From: CAZYSK01 sp964649415
GTDB lineage: Bacteria > Chloroflexota > Anaerolineae > B4-G1
Direction: 5' to 3'
Length of the DNA: 41,246 nt
Assembly: GCA_964649415.1 (NCBI GenBank)
Contig: CAZYSK010000054.1
Span: forward strand, 1 to 41,246
The notes beneath the pieces are model-generated. The model worked only from the letters and a program-made list of their open reading frames with translations, was not told the origin of the DNA and searched no databases. Below, one piece after another: positions 1 to 8,251 of this stretch. Position 1 is the stretch's first letter. The number at the start of each line of letters is the position of its first letter. A program made the position numbers and the translations under genes.

Positions 1-85
1 ACCACCAAGAACGAAAATGTAGCCGCGATTTCCCAATCGCGCCTCTGTCCGGTTTGTTTTCGAAGCAGACGCATCGTCTCAATAT

Positions 86-140
86 GTAGGGGCGAACCCT
101 CGTGGTCGCCCTCTTGGGCAGGTACAAGACCTGCCCCTAC
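86..140. repeat. MITE-like palindromic intergenic repeat
   Basis: The element is bounded by GTAGGGGC (86-93) and its inverted copy GCCCCTAC (133-140). Two hairpins lie inside: GGGCGA...TCGCCC, and GGGCAGGT-acaag-ACCTGCCC. There is no coding potential. Elements of this style are frequent between genes in Chloroflexota and cyanobacteria; that link is recalled, not searched. The first 274 bases of the window hold no gene. A small GCGATT/AATCGC hairpin lies near 26-41, and a 12-base word from it (agccgcgatttc) recurs near 246. Confidence 0.65.
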
Positions 141-274
141 CCCGGGTTTTCTGAGCAGATACGCCGAGACAATCGGTTTGACAAACCCACCCATCGGTAC
201 TATAACCACCACTGCATAACACACAGTCGCAGAGGCACAATCCTAGCCGCGATTTCGATGGAAAGAGGACCCTC

Positions 275-1033
275 GTGAGCAATCGCAGACACACCACGTT
301 GAAATGGATCGTAGCCGGCCTCGGCATCGCGGCACTGCTTGCCTGGGTCTTGCATCGCGCCCGCGGCCGCACCGACCGCCAGGCCATCCAACGCCGATTC
401 TGGGATCCGGTCTACGACCGGCTGGCCAACCTGTACGACGCGGTCGACTGGTTCACCGGCGGCACGACCCATCGCCTGCGGCGGCCGGCGCTGCGCCACC
501 TGCCGCCCGCGGGCAGCCGCGTCCTGGAGATCGGTCACGGCAGCGGGAGACTGCACGTGGAGATGGCCCGGTGGCACCGCATGGCCGGGGTGGACCTGGC
601 CCCCGGGATGGCCCGCCTGACCCGCCGCCGCCTGGCCGCGCGCGGGCTCGGCTCGCACCTGGTCACCGCCGACGTGCACGCCCTCCCCTGGCACGATCGC
701 CAGTTCGACGCCGTCATCTCTACCTTCGCCTTCAGCGCCTTCCCCGATGCCGAGGCCACGCTGGACGAGATGGTCCGCGTGACCAAACCCGGTGGCCGGG
801 TGATCATCGTGGACGCCGGAGAGGCGGCGGACGGCAACTCGATGGCCCACCTGCTGGCCAACGCCTGGACCGCGCTGGGCGACTACATGCGCGACGAGGT
901 CCCGTTGATGACGGCCCGGGGACTGAGCGTGTCGCGCGAGGAATACGGCCCCTGGGGCTGCGTCCACGTCGTCGTCGGAACCCGACCAATACGATTAGGA
1001 GAAGAGGCATCGGGTTCTCAGCGGATCGCGTAG
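275..1033 (+). CDS. Membrane-anchored class I SAM methyltransferase
   Basis: A 252-residue protein starting at GTG. Residues 10-27 form one hydrophobic segment followed by arginines (HRARGR), so the protein is probably anchored in the membrane with the enzyme in the cytoplasm. The Rossmann fold follows: motif I VLEIGHGSGRL at about 83-92, an acidic loop with VDLAPGM, and the post-II strand VISTFAFSAFPD. These are the marks of UbiE/Methyltransf_11-type enzymes. The second glycine of the usual GxGxG is a histidine (EIGHGSG). The substrate cannot be read from sequence; lipid or quinone methylation is possible given the anchor, but this is inference. No operon partner is evident. Confidence 0.85.
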   Translation: MSNRRHTTLKWIVAGLGIAALLAWVLHRARGRTDRQAIQRRFWDPVYDRLANLYDAVDWFTGGTTHRLRRPALRHLPPAGSRVLEIGHGSGRLHVEMARWHRMAGVDLAPGMARLTRRRLAARGLGSHLVTADVHALPWHDRQFDAVISTFAFSAFPDAEATLDEMVRVTKPGGRVIIVDAGEAADGNSMAHLLANAWTALGDYMRDEVPLMTARGLSVSREEYGPWGCVHVVVGTRPIRLGEEASGSQRIA

Positions 1034-1161
1034 TTGATTGACTGACACATCTCCTGGGACGCGGGTCTACGCAGATTTCCGTAGATCGCACGGGGACAGA
1101 ATCAGAGAATCAGCGCCTAGCATCCGCGTCAATCAGCGTCCCGTTTCACCGCCACCGGACC

Positions 1162-1178
1162 GCCGGCATCCTGCCGGC
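1162..1178. repeat. Short perfect hairpin GCCGGCA-tcc-TGCCGGC
   Basis: A perfect 7-bp stem with a 3-base loop lies in the gap between the methyltransferase and the beta-helix gene. It may act as a weak terminator for the upstream gene or belong to a dispersed repeat. The rest of the 1034-1230 gap has the look of a dispersed Chloroflexota intergenic sequence (gcagatttccgtagatcgca; tccgcgtcaatcagcgtcc) and holds no gene. Confidence 0.4.
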
Positions 1179-1230
1179 ATGCCCCTCGCAGCGCCGGGTA
1201 GGAGTCAAGCACTCCGCGGAGAGGAGAACT

Positions 1231-3366
1231 ATGCGCAAGATGTGCGTCATTCTCGTCCTGGTCATTTCGCTGCTGGCACTGGCCGGCGGCCTGTGCTGTG
1301 CCGCGCCCAGCGACGCCGTCGTCCCCGGCGTAGTCCGCGCCGACGCCACGTACCAGCACATCGGCGTGCTGTGGTGGATCGACGGCGACGACGACCTGGA
1401 CAGCACGATGAGCCTGGAGTTTCGCCAGCAGGGGGAGAGCGCGTGGCAGCCCGGTGCGCCCGCCACGCGGGCCTACCCCGACATCTACGTCGACGACGGG
1501 CCGCTGGGCCTGAACTACTGGGCCGCCAGCGCGCTGTTCCTTCAGCCCGGCCAGACCTACGAACTGCGCCTGACCTTGAGCGACCCCGATGGCGGCGACG
1601 AGACGCGCACGATCACCGCCACGACACGCGTTGAACAGGAACCAGACCCTGACGGCCGGCAACTGTACGTCGTCCCCGGCAACGGAGGCGGGGACGGCAG
1701 TGCGGGCAACCCGTTTCAGGGCCTGCAGGCGGCCAGCGACGCGGCCCAACCCGGGGACACCTTCCACGTCGCCGCCGGCACCTACGATCCGTTCCAGCTT
1801 CTGACCGGCGGGACCGAGGGCCATCCCATCGCCTTTCTCGGTCCAGGCGATGGATCAGCCGTGGTGGACGGGGGCGGCACCGGCCGGGGCGTCGTCACGC
1901 TGGGCAACTACGATCGCACGCTTGGCCACGTCATCGTCAAAGGGCTGACCATCCAGAACGGCGGCTGGGGCGTGGACGCCCAACACACCCACGACATCGT
2001 TCTCCGCCACAACGTCATTCAAGACGTGGACTTCGGCGTCTACAACCGGCGCGGCGACGGCCAGGAATACAACCAGACCGTCTGCGACAACGTCATTGAG
2101 GGACGCACGGCCTGGCCCGGGAGCGGGATCCCTGCCGAGCGGGGCGTGGACCTGCGCGGCTTCGGCAACGTCGTCTGCCACAACACCGTGCGCTACTTCG
2201 CCGACTGCATCTCGCTCCAGCCCTTCACCGGCCCCTCGTACGGCAACGACGTCTACGGGAACGACGTCGCCTACTGCGTGGACGACGGCATCGAGATCGA
2301 CTACAACCAGGCCAACGCCCGCGTGTGGCGCAACCGGGTGATGAACGCCCGCATGGGCGTGAGCGTACAGCCCATCCGCGGCGGCCCGGCCTACATCTTC
2401 CGCAACGAGCTCTTCAACCTGGAGAGCGTGCCTATCAAGATGCACAACTACACCACCGGCTTCTACGTGGCGCACAACACGGGGGCCAAGCACGGCAACG
2501 GCCACGGAGACAACGGCGCTATGTGGCGCAACGCCGTCTTCCGCAACAACCTGTTCCTGGGCACGCAGTACGCCTTCGAGTTCACCACCGTCGCCGATGA
2601 GGGCTTTCGGGACTTCGACTACGACGCCTGGGGGACGATGCGCGCCATCGGCGGTTCCGGGGCACCCCACTTCAAGTGGGACAACGTACGCTACGACCGA
2701 ATAACCGACCTGCCCACCGGCGTGGAGGACCACGGCATCGAGGCAGCCTTCGAGCACCTGGCAGACGCCAGCCTGCCCGACGACTGGGACGTGGCGGCCC
2801 AGCCGGGCAGCCGCGACCTGCGCCTGGTGGCCGGCGCGCCCGAGATCGACGCCGGGACCGATCTGCCCAACCTCAACGACGCCTTCACGCTCACCGGCGC
2901 ACCCGACGTGGGCGCGTTCGAATACGGCGCTCCCCTGCCCGTGTACGGTCCCCGGGCCCAGTTCCCCGACCTGAGCGCCTCGACCAAGCGGGCCAACCGG
3001 GCGGCGCCCCGCTTCGGCGAGCGCGTCACCTTCACCCTCCTGCTGCGCAACACGGACGCGCCCCTGACCGGCACCGTCTGCCTGACCGACACCGTGCCCG
3101 CCGGCCTGGGCTACGTCAGCGGCAGCCTGACCGCCACACTGGGCACTCCCGACGACGGCGACCCACCCACCCTGCGCTGGTCCGGCGCGATGAACCACAC
3201 GCCGGCCGTCACCCTGACCTACGCCGTGACCGTCGTGGAGACCGCCCCCCGCCTGATCAGCAACACAGTCACCGTGGACGCCGGGGCGGCGGGGCTCCTG
3301 ACTCGAACAGCCACCATCGTGGTGAACGGATATGCGGTGTACCTGCCTGTGGCCATGAGGGAGTAG
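1231..3366 (+). CDS. Secreted right-handed beta-helix protein with DUF11 domain
   Basis: A 711-residue exported protein. Residues 1-25 are a signal peptide (MRKMCVILVLVISLLALAGG, then AAP). Residues 30-135 look like a fibronectin-like strand domain. From about 145 the sequence reads LYVVPGNGGGDGSAGNPFQ, then Asn/Asp-rich beta-helix coils (HNVIQDVDFGVYNRR; NDVYGNDVAYCVDDGIEI), as in the pectate-lyase-type parallel beta-helix fold. Residues about 575-700 match a DUF11 repeat (VTFTLLLRNTDAPLTG ... LTDTVPAGLGYVSGSL). The protein ends YAVYLPVAMRE, a C-terminal tail commonly seen on Chloroflexota surface proteins. The start has GAGGAG 8 bases upstream. It may act on or bind extracellular polysaccharide; no catalytic residues could be assigned. 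Confidence 0.85.
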   Translation: MRKMCVILVLVISLLALAGGLCCAAPSDAVVPGVVRADATYQHIGVLWWIDGDDDLDSTMSLEFRQQGESAWQPGAPATRAYPDIYVDDGPLGLNYWAASALFLQPGQTYELRLTLSDPDGGDETRTITATTRVEQEPDPDGRQLYVVPGNGGGDGSAGNPFQGLQAASDAAQPGDTFHVAAGTYDPFQLLTGGTEGHPIAFLGPGDGSAVVDGGGTGRGVVTLGNYDRTLGHVIVKGLTIQNGGWGVDAQHTHDIVLRHNVIQDVDFGVYNRRGDGQEYNQTVCDNVIEGRTAWPGSGIPAERGVDLRGFGNVVCHNTVRYFADCISLQPFTGPSYGNDVYGNDVAYCVDDGIEIDYNQANARVWRNRVMNARMGVSVQPIRGGPAYIFRNELFNLESVPIKMHNYTTGFYVAHNTGAKHGNGHGDNGAMWRNAVFRNNLFLGTQYAFEFTTVADEGFRDFDYDAWGTMRAIGGSGAPHFKWDNVRYDRITDLPTGVEDHGIEAAFEHLADASLPDDWDVAAQPGSRDLRLVAGAPEIDAGTDLPNLNDAFTLTGAPDVGAFEYGAPLPVYGPRAQFPDLSASTKRANRAAPRFGERVTFTLLLRNTDAPLTGTVCLTDTVPAGLGYVSGSLTATLGTPDDGDPPTLRWSGAMNHTPAVTLTYAVTVVETAPRLISNTVTVDAGAAGLLTRTATIVVNGYAVYLPVAMRE

Positions 3367-3677
3367 AATCTTCCTCGATGTCTCAACCATGAGTGAGCCT
3401 TTCCAGGAAGGATCTTGCCTCGAAGTCCAAACAGGAGTACAATTGCAGAAGACGGCTGGATCCAGCAAAGCCTTTCGCATAGACGCCACTATGTGTCGGC
3501 TACGCGACACATGAATCCTCATCATATGGGTGAGGAAGCGATTGCTGCTGCGTCAGTTTCTGGGCAATTCAAGAGCCATCATATGAGTGACGTAGAGAAA
3601 CGTCAACTGTATTCGGGACGATAGCGAGTCAGCCAGCGACCAGCGGGCCGACCATCCACTCAAGAGATTGACTTGAT
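3367..3677. other. Gene-free stretch
   Basis: No convincing gene is seen here. The GC content falls compared with the beta-helix gene, which suggests a boundary between DNA of different origin. The word catcatatg occurs twice (near 3520 and 3578), followed by similar bases (ggtgagg and agtgacg). No terminator with a T-run is visible. Confidence 0.4.
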
Positions 3678-4376
3678 ATGCTGAAAGTAGATCCTCATAA
3701 GGTCGTAGTCCCGTTGATTGGCTACCAGTCATCCAGAACCGACACATTGGTTTTCTTGGGTACTGGCTTCTTCATTGTCAGCAGATCAAACCCGCTCTTG
3801 GTAACCGTCAATCACATAGTCCAAGGCTGGGAATGGGGGATCGGCATACTAGAGCTTCCAGACTTCACCATTCGTGAAGCTGAACTAGTAGCGCAGCATC
3901 CAGAGGTAGATCTTGCCCTGCTGCGTGTTCCTGAATATCGCCCGGATGAGCCTTTCAGGATCAGTCGGAATAGCGACCTCCTGCTGAATCAACTCGTCAA
4001 TTGCTACGAGTACAGTGGCTCACGATTCTTCGAGAAACCCGGGGAACACGGAATTGCCCTTTCGAGTTCTTGTCGGCTAGGCAACATAACTCGCTTTGAT
4101 GATCTCACAGACCAATATGGCGAAGCGGGTGAGCAAATGCTGGTGCTATCGTTCCCCGCTTTGCGAGGAGCGAGCGGATCTCCGGTTGTTTCCAATGAAA
4201 GCCTTCAGGTCTGGGGAATCGTAACAGCCAACAAGGCCTATCATCTGTTACCCGCTCAGATCGAGACAGTGCTAGACGACAAGAACCAGCTTCTGGAGGA
4301 GATCAAGTTCATGCTGCCGCAAGCTCTTGCGATTCACGTCAAGCATCTACGATCAATAATCGGGGATGGGGCGTAG
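3678..4376 (+). CDS. Trypsin-like serine protease, cytoplasmic
   Basis: A 232-residue protein with the chymotrypsin-fold triad in order: His46 in LLVTVNHIVQG, Asp78 in PEVDLALLRVP, and Ser166 in RGASGSPVV. The sequence GTGFFIVS before the His strand is typical of S1-type peptidases (trypsin_2). There is no signal peptide and no PDZ domain, so it is not a DegP/HtrA protease and probably works in the cytoplasm. The next gene, 187 bases downstream on the same strand, is an unrecognised protein. Cytoplasmic trypsin-like proteases beside unknown genes are known from conflict and defence loci, but there is no further proof here. GC content is lower than in the flanking genes, which suggests horizontal acquisition. 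Confidence 0.8.
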   Translation: MLKVDPHKVVVPLIGYQSSRTDTLVFLGTGFFIVSRSNPLLVTVNHIVQGWEWGIGILELPDFTIREAELVAQHPEVDLALLRVPEYRPDEPFRISRNSDLLLNQLVNCYEYSGSRFFEKPGEHGIALSSSCRLGNITRFDDLTDQYGEAGEQMLVLSFPALRGASGSPVVSNESLQVWGIVTANKAYHLLPAQIETVLDDKNQLLEEIKFMLPQALAIHVKHLRSIIGDGA

Positions 4377-4563
4377 CGCCGACTTCAATTGACTATGGTG
4401 GGTAGCAACTCACTAGAGCCGGCGCGGCTTCTAGCCACGGGCAGCATCGGGGCACGATTCTTGGCTCCGGGCTAGAACAAGTGTTATGGAGTGCGCAAGG
4501 TGCCATGCGGCTCAGTTCGATAGCTAGACCCACTTGAACGCTGAGCGTCAGGGCAAATCCGAG

Positions 4564-5358
4564 ATGCTTCGTCTGACTCGAATTGAAGAGGGGGCATGTT
4601 ACGTCAATGACGTGACTACATTGTACGTTGCCTGGTCAATGCTATGCTACTCCTCCAAGCTGTTCTGGGGCTGTGAAGTGATCAAGAGGCTGGATCAGGC
4701 GAAGTCCTTGTCTGACCAGTTGTTCGACCAGTGTGAACCTGCGGCGTTCACGGAACTGCTTGAGCTGTTTCAACGGATGGAGAGTCCGGTGCTAGATGCG
4801 GTCAGGATCGTTACGTGCTTTGAGAACTACTTCAAAGCCAGGTTGCTGATGGCGGGCTACGTGATTCACCAAATGGATGTGAGTGCTTGTCAGGAACATC
4901 ATCCACAGTTTGTGACGGGCAGGACGAGGAAGAGATTGCTGCAGAATACGACTCCGATTTCGATAGCCGAGGTCAAGCGAGCCGAGAGACGCGAGGGCTA
5001 CAATGTCAAGCCTCTTCGAACACTCACCAACCGAACAGTCACAATGAGCATGCTTCTCGGAAAACCTAGGTATCGGGCAATCTACCTAAATGATCGAGCA
5101 CCAGACGACCAGAAACTGTTGAGTGTGCTACGGAAACTGAATGAAACCCGTAACACCTTGCATTTCCTAAACGTGGAGTACATTGCACTGGGGGGAATGC
5201 CTGTCGATGAGTTCGTGTTTCTACGCGATTACGTGTCCGATCACGTAGATGCTCTTGCCGAGAGAACACGGAATGAGAGCGAGTCAGAGCTGAAACTAGG
5301 AGAGAAAGAGGTTCATGATTTCCTTCCGGACAGCGAAACGATGGCATTCGATGACTGA
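4564..5358 (+). CDS. Hypothetical protein, mainly alpha-helical
   Basis: About 264 residues from ATG 4564; an in-frame TTG at 4534 would add 10. I do not recognise the family. The protein is soluble, with no signal peptide or membrane segment. It has a Leu-rich helical middle (CEPAAFTELLELFQRMESPV) and an acidic C-terminus (ELKLGEKEVHDFLPDSE). Charge distribution and codon use fit a real gene, and its GC content resembles the protease upstream, so the two may have arrived together. No metal-binding or nucleotide-binding motif could be seen. Confidence 0.6.
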   Translation: MLRLTRIEEGACYVNDVTTLYVAWSMLCYSSKLFWGCEVIKRLDQAKSLSDQLFDQCEPAAFTELLELFQRMESPVLDAVRIVTCFENYFKARLLMAGYVIHQMDVSACQEHHPQFVTGRTRKRLLQNTTPISIAEVKRAERREGYNVKPLRTLTNRTVTMSMLLGKPRYRAIYLNDRAPDDQKLLSVLRKLNETRNTLHFLNVEYIALGGMPVDEFVFLRDYVSDHVDALAERTRNESESELKLGEKEVHDFLPDSETMAFDD

Positions 5359-6112
5359 GGATCATGTAATGGGTTCTAGCACTCGCTGCAGGCGACAGTG
5401 CCATCGGCGACCACCTGCGCTTCGCGCAGGCAGCACCGGCGGTTTCATTTCGGGGAGTTGGCCGTGCGCCATCTCTGTGAGTGGACCATCCTGGCCAGAA
5501 CCGGGACAGTGCGCGATCGGCGTTTGTTGGCCACCCCATCAGTGAGACCCTGGGTCTGAAGCAGGCCGAAACCTTCGTTATCGCTGGCTAAGTGACTCGT
5601 CGCGCCGCTGATCTTGGCATACACAAACGTCAATTGCCCGGTCTCAGAAGCGGTGGCTCATTCTCGGGCAAAGGTCGACAGTTGGACACTGCCCATTTCC
5701 TGCAGAAGATAGCACCCGAGGATCTAGAGGGAGGCGATCTGGAGTATGTGGAATGGGCCGGGGAAGCCGAGCTGCTGGACGGTCTGGAAGCTGAACTCGG
5801 GGAGTTGGAGCATGCCCACTTCCAACTTACCTGAATATGCCCGTTCCGCCATGGCAACGCAGCCCATCGCCGCCGCTGCCGCAGGCAGAGCACAAGCACA
5901 CGCGAGCAAGCGTGGAAGTGTCTCCGGCGCCGACGCTGGTTCAGGTTGTAGATGAGATTCTCAAAGATGCAAGAGAAAGGCCAGGGGCGAAACGTTAGGT
6001 CGTAGGCTGTACACGCATTGGGGTAAGCTTTCTGGAACAAGGGGATGCACCGCCAAGGCGCAGCAGATGGGGTCGGAGTTCTCACCGCGCCACTATCACA
6101 GGAGACTCGCAT
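5359..6112. other. Gene-poor stretch with possible decayed coding sequence
   Basis: About 750 bases without a supportable gene. A + frame at 5592-5834 has a plausible acidic composition (EDLEGGDLEYVEWAGEAEL) but no ribosome site and no family I recognise. The - frames across 5445-5910 are interrupted by stops. This looks like one or more decayed genes. The last 12 bases contain the ribosome site (ggag) of the nitrilase-family gene. Confidence 0.35.
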
Positions 6113-6997
6113 ATGAGCCAAGTCAAGGTAGCCCTGCTTCAAATGACGGCCTTCGGCTATGACCAGGAAGCCAATCTGGCGAAAGGTGAGGAGTTCTGCC
6201 GGCAGGCCAGGGAAAAGGACGCCGATATCGCGCTCTTTCCGGAGATGTGGAACATAGGGCACACGTTTCCCGATAGGTCACGCTCAGATGAGCATAAGAC
6301 GTGGCTAGCCCAGGCGATAGACCAACAGCACGGTTTTGTGACTCATTTCCAGGCCTTGGCCCAGGAACTCGATATGGCGATCGCCTTGACCTATCTGGAG
6401 CAGTGGCCGGGCGCTCCCCGGAACTCCGTGTCGCTCATCGATCGGCATGGCAACCTGCTGATGACCTATGCCAAGGTTCACACATGCGACTTTGATGACG
6501 AAGCTTCCTTGACACCCGGAGAGGATTTCTACGTGAGTCCGTTGGACACGCGGCAGGGGGAGATAAACGTCGGGGCGATGATCTGCTTTGACCGCGAGTT
6601 CCCCGAGAGTGCCAGAATCCTGATGCTGAAAGGGGCGGAGCTGATCCTTACGCCCAACGCCTGCGAGCTAGAGGACAACCGGATTGGGCAGTTTAGAGTA
6701 CGTGCGTATGAGAACATGGTGGGCGTGGCAATGGCCAACTACGCGGCTCCCCAGGAAAACGGGCATTCCGTGGCCTTTGATTGCATAGCCTTCGATGACG
6801 CAGGATCCCGGGATATGTGTATTATCGAGGCTGGGGAGGAGGAAGGAGTATACATAGCCGGATTCGACATGGCGAAGGTTCGGGCATGGCGAGAGCACGA
6901 GGCGTGGGGGAACGCATACCGAAAGCCGCGCAGCTATGAAGTCTTGGGATCGCTCGCCGTAGAACCGCCATTTGTCAGGGCCGACTCAAAGCGATGA
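6113..6997 (+). CDS. Carbon-nitrogen hydrolase (nitrilase superfamily)
   Basis: A 294-residue cytoplasmic enzyme with the nitrilase-fold catalytic triad: Glu44 (IALFPEMWNIGH), Lys121 (MTYAKVHTCDF) and Cys158 (VGAMICFDREFPES). The length is standard. Members hydrolyse amides, carbamoyl groups or nitriles (N-carbamoylputrescine amidohydrolase, omega-amidase and relatives). The KVHTCDF after the catalytic Lys and the CFDREFPES context fit the amidase and carbamoyl-hydrolase branches better than true nitrilases. The exact substrate cannot be assigned. The ribosome site is ggag about 8 bases before ATG. The gene stands alone. Confidence 0.9.
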   Translation: MSQVKVALLQMTAFGYDQEANLAKGEEFCRQAREKDADIALFPEMWNIGHTFPDRSRSDEHKTWLAQAIDQQHGFVTHFQALAQELDMAIALTYLEQWPGAPRNSVSLIDRHGNLLMTYAKVHTCDFDDEASLTPGEDFYVSPLDTRQGEINVGAMICFDREFPESARILMLKGAELILTPNACELEDNRIGQFRVRAYENMVGVAMANYAAPQENGHSVAFDCIAFDDAGSRDMCIIEAGEEEGVYIAGFDMAKVRAWREHEAWGNAYRKPRSYEVLGSLAVEPPFVRADSKR

Positions 6998-7080
6998 GCA
7001 CGCTTCTCAGCGACAATGAACGAGGCGTCCCAAGAACCATTTTGCCTTTGACATACCTGGATATAATAGGCAATTCGGGC

Positions 7081-7105
7081 CGGGCAATCGAAACCAGATT
7101 GCCCG
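7081..7105. terminator. Perfect 9-bp hairpin, possible terminator or repeat
   Basis: CGGGCAATC-gaaacca-GATTGCCCG forms a perfect 9-bp stem with a 7-base loop, 84 bases after the nitrilase gene. There is no T-run, so Rho-independent termination would be weak. It could instead be a dispersed repeat. The TATAAT just upstream (near 7060) lacks a properly spaced -35. Confidence 0.45.
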
Positions 7106-7212
7106 CCATCGCCGCGACGGGACGGCGGCCCATTGCCGCCATCCGCAAGTAAGACGGCCAGCGCCTTGCAGCGCCGGTCGAACAATCAGAATCAGTGCGA
7201 GGTGAACAACCG

Positions 7213-8031
7213 ATGAAGATCATACTCATTCTTGCTGCCGTACTGGTGGCCCTGGTCTTGTTGAGCTGGTTAGGGCTGCGCATCAAACCCGCCCCGTTCC
7301 CCGCTTTCCCCCAGGAGCCCGGCCCCACCGAGACCGTTCCGCTGCCCGAGGGCTTGCCCGCGCCCGTGGAGCGCTTCTACCGCCAGGTATACGGCGACAG
7401 CGTGCCGGTGATCGAATCGGCCGTGTTCAGCGGGCGCGCCACCTTGCGCCCGGTGACGAGCTTCCCGGCCTTTCCATCGCGCTTTCGCTTCACGCACATC
7501 GCCGGGCAGGATTACCGGCACTACATCGAGATCACGATGTTTGGCCTTCCGTTGATCAAGGCCAACGAGCACTTCTTGGACGGCAAGGGCCACATGGACC
7601 TGGGTCCCATCGGCGTGAGCGAGGGGCCGAAGGTCGATCAGGGGGCCAACTTGGGCCTGTGGGCCGAATCGATCTGGCTGCCCGCCATCTGGGTCACCGA
7701 CCCGCGCGTGCGGTGGCAACCGGTGGATAACGCGACGGCGATCGTCGTGGTGCCCTTTGGCGACGACGAGGAGCACGTCTTGCTGCGCTTCGACCCGGAA
7801 ACCGGGATGCTGCATTTCCTGGAAGCGATGCGCTACCGGGAGACCACGGACGAGGCCAAGACCCTGTGGATTTGCGAGGGCCTGGACTGGACCGAGATCG
7901 ATGGCTACACCCTCCCGGCAGAAGGCCGGATCACCTGGTTTGACCAGGGCACGCCCTGGGCGGTGTTCGAGGCCGAAGAGGTGATCTACAACGTGGATGT
8001 GCTCGACTATATCAGGCAAACTGGGCCCTAG
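7213..8031 (+). CDS. DUF6544-like protein with N-terminal membrane anchor
   Basis: About 272 residues from ATG 7213, chosen over an upstream GTG (7195) because gaggtg sits 8 bases before it. Residues 1-20 are a hydrophobic anchor (KIILILAAVLVALVLLSWLG). The rest is a beta-rich domain: LPAPVERFYRQVYG; FRFTHIAGQDYRHYIEITMFGLPL; LWAESIWLPAIWVTDPRVRW. This order (LP-PV-R-Y, a small beta barrel, then a W-E-WLP motif) resembles DUF6544 (COG-type uncharacterised) proteins. The function is unknown. Just after its stop lies an alpha/beta-hydrolase remnant. Confidence 0.7.
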   Translation: MKIILILAAVLVALVLLSWLGLRIKPAPFPAFPQEPGPTETVPLPEGLPAPVERFYRQVYGDSVPVIESAVFSGRATLRPVTSFPAFPSRFRFTHIAGQDYRHYIEITMFGLPLIKANEHFLDGKGHMDLGPIGVSEGPKVDQGANLGLWAESIWLPAIWVTDPRVRWQPVDNATAIVVVPFGDDEEHVLLRFDPETGMLHFLEAMRYRETTDEAKTLWICEGLDWTEIDGYTLPAEGRITWFDQGTPWAVFEAEEVIYNVDVLDYIRQTGP

Positions 8032-8040
8032 CGCGCCGGA

Positions 8041-8244
8041 TGGGCTGGACGTCCTGCTCGGAGGCACGTGGCCGCCCATGCCCACGGTGAAGCTGTTGGC
8101 CGCCCAACCGGCCAACTGGCCGACCTGGATTTCACCACCCAAGCGGCAGAACTGGAGGTTCCGGTCTACCTTCTGGTCGGACGCTATGACGCGAACGCGA
8201 TGACCTCGCTGGTGGAACGCTACCAGGCCACCCTCCCCAGGTAA
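8041..8244 (+). pseudogene. Alpha/beta-hydrolase 3' remnant, frameshifted
   Basis: Frame 2 from 8042 reads GLDVLLGGTWPPMPTVKLL...ANWP. Near 8120 the homology passes to frame 1, which reads DLDFTTQAAELEVPVYLLVG, then RYDANAMTSLVERYQATLPR and a stop at 8242-8244. The words LEVPVYLLVGRYD and LVERY are typical of the strand-and-Asp region near the C-terminus of alpha/beta hydrolases, where the catalytic Asp lies. The nucleophile half is absent, there is a frameshift, and there is no start. The frame-1 part is in the same frame as the DUF6544-like gene just past its stop. This is a broken gene end left by a deletion. Confidence 0.7.
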
Positions 8245-8251
8245 CGCCGCA

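Noticed and set aside
1855..3525. A 556-codon open frame on the - strand opposite the beta-helix gene
   Set aside because: It is a by-product of high GC and codon structure of the + gene; the composition is an abnormal run of Val, Gly, His and Asp, with no domain or ribosome site.
5445..5910. Insertion-sequence transposase remnant
   Set aside because: Frames are open in patches, but no DDE motif, terminal inverted repeats or target duplication could be seen.
7040..7066. Promoter TTGACA...TATAAT upstream of the DUF6544-like gene
   Set aside because: The two hexamers are only 8 bases apart, too close for RNA polymerase, and no other -35 is at the right distance.
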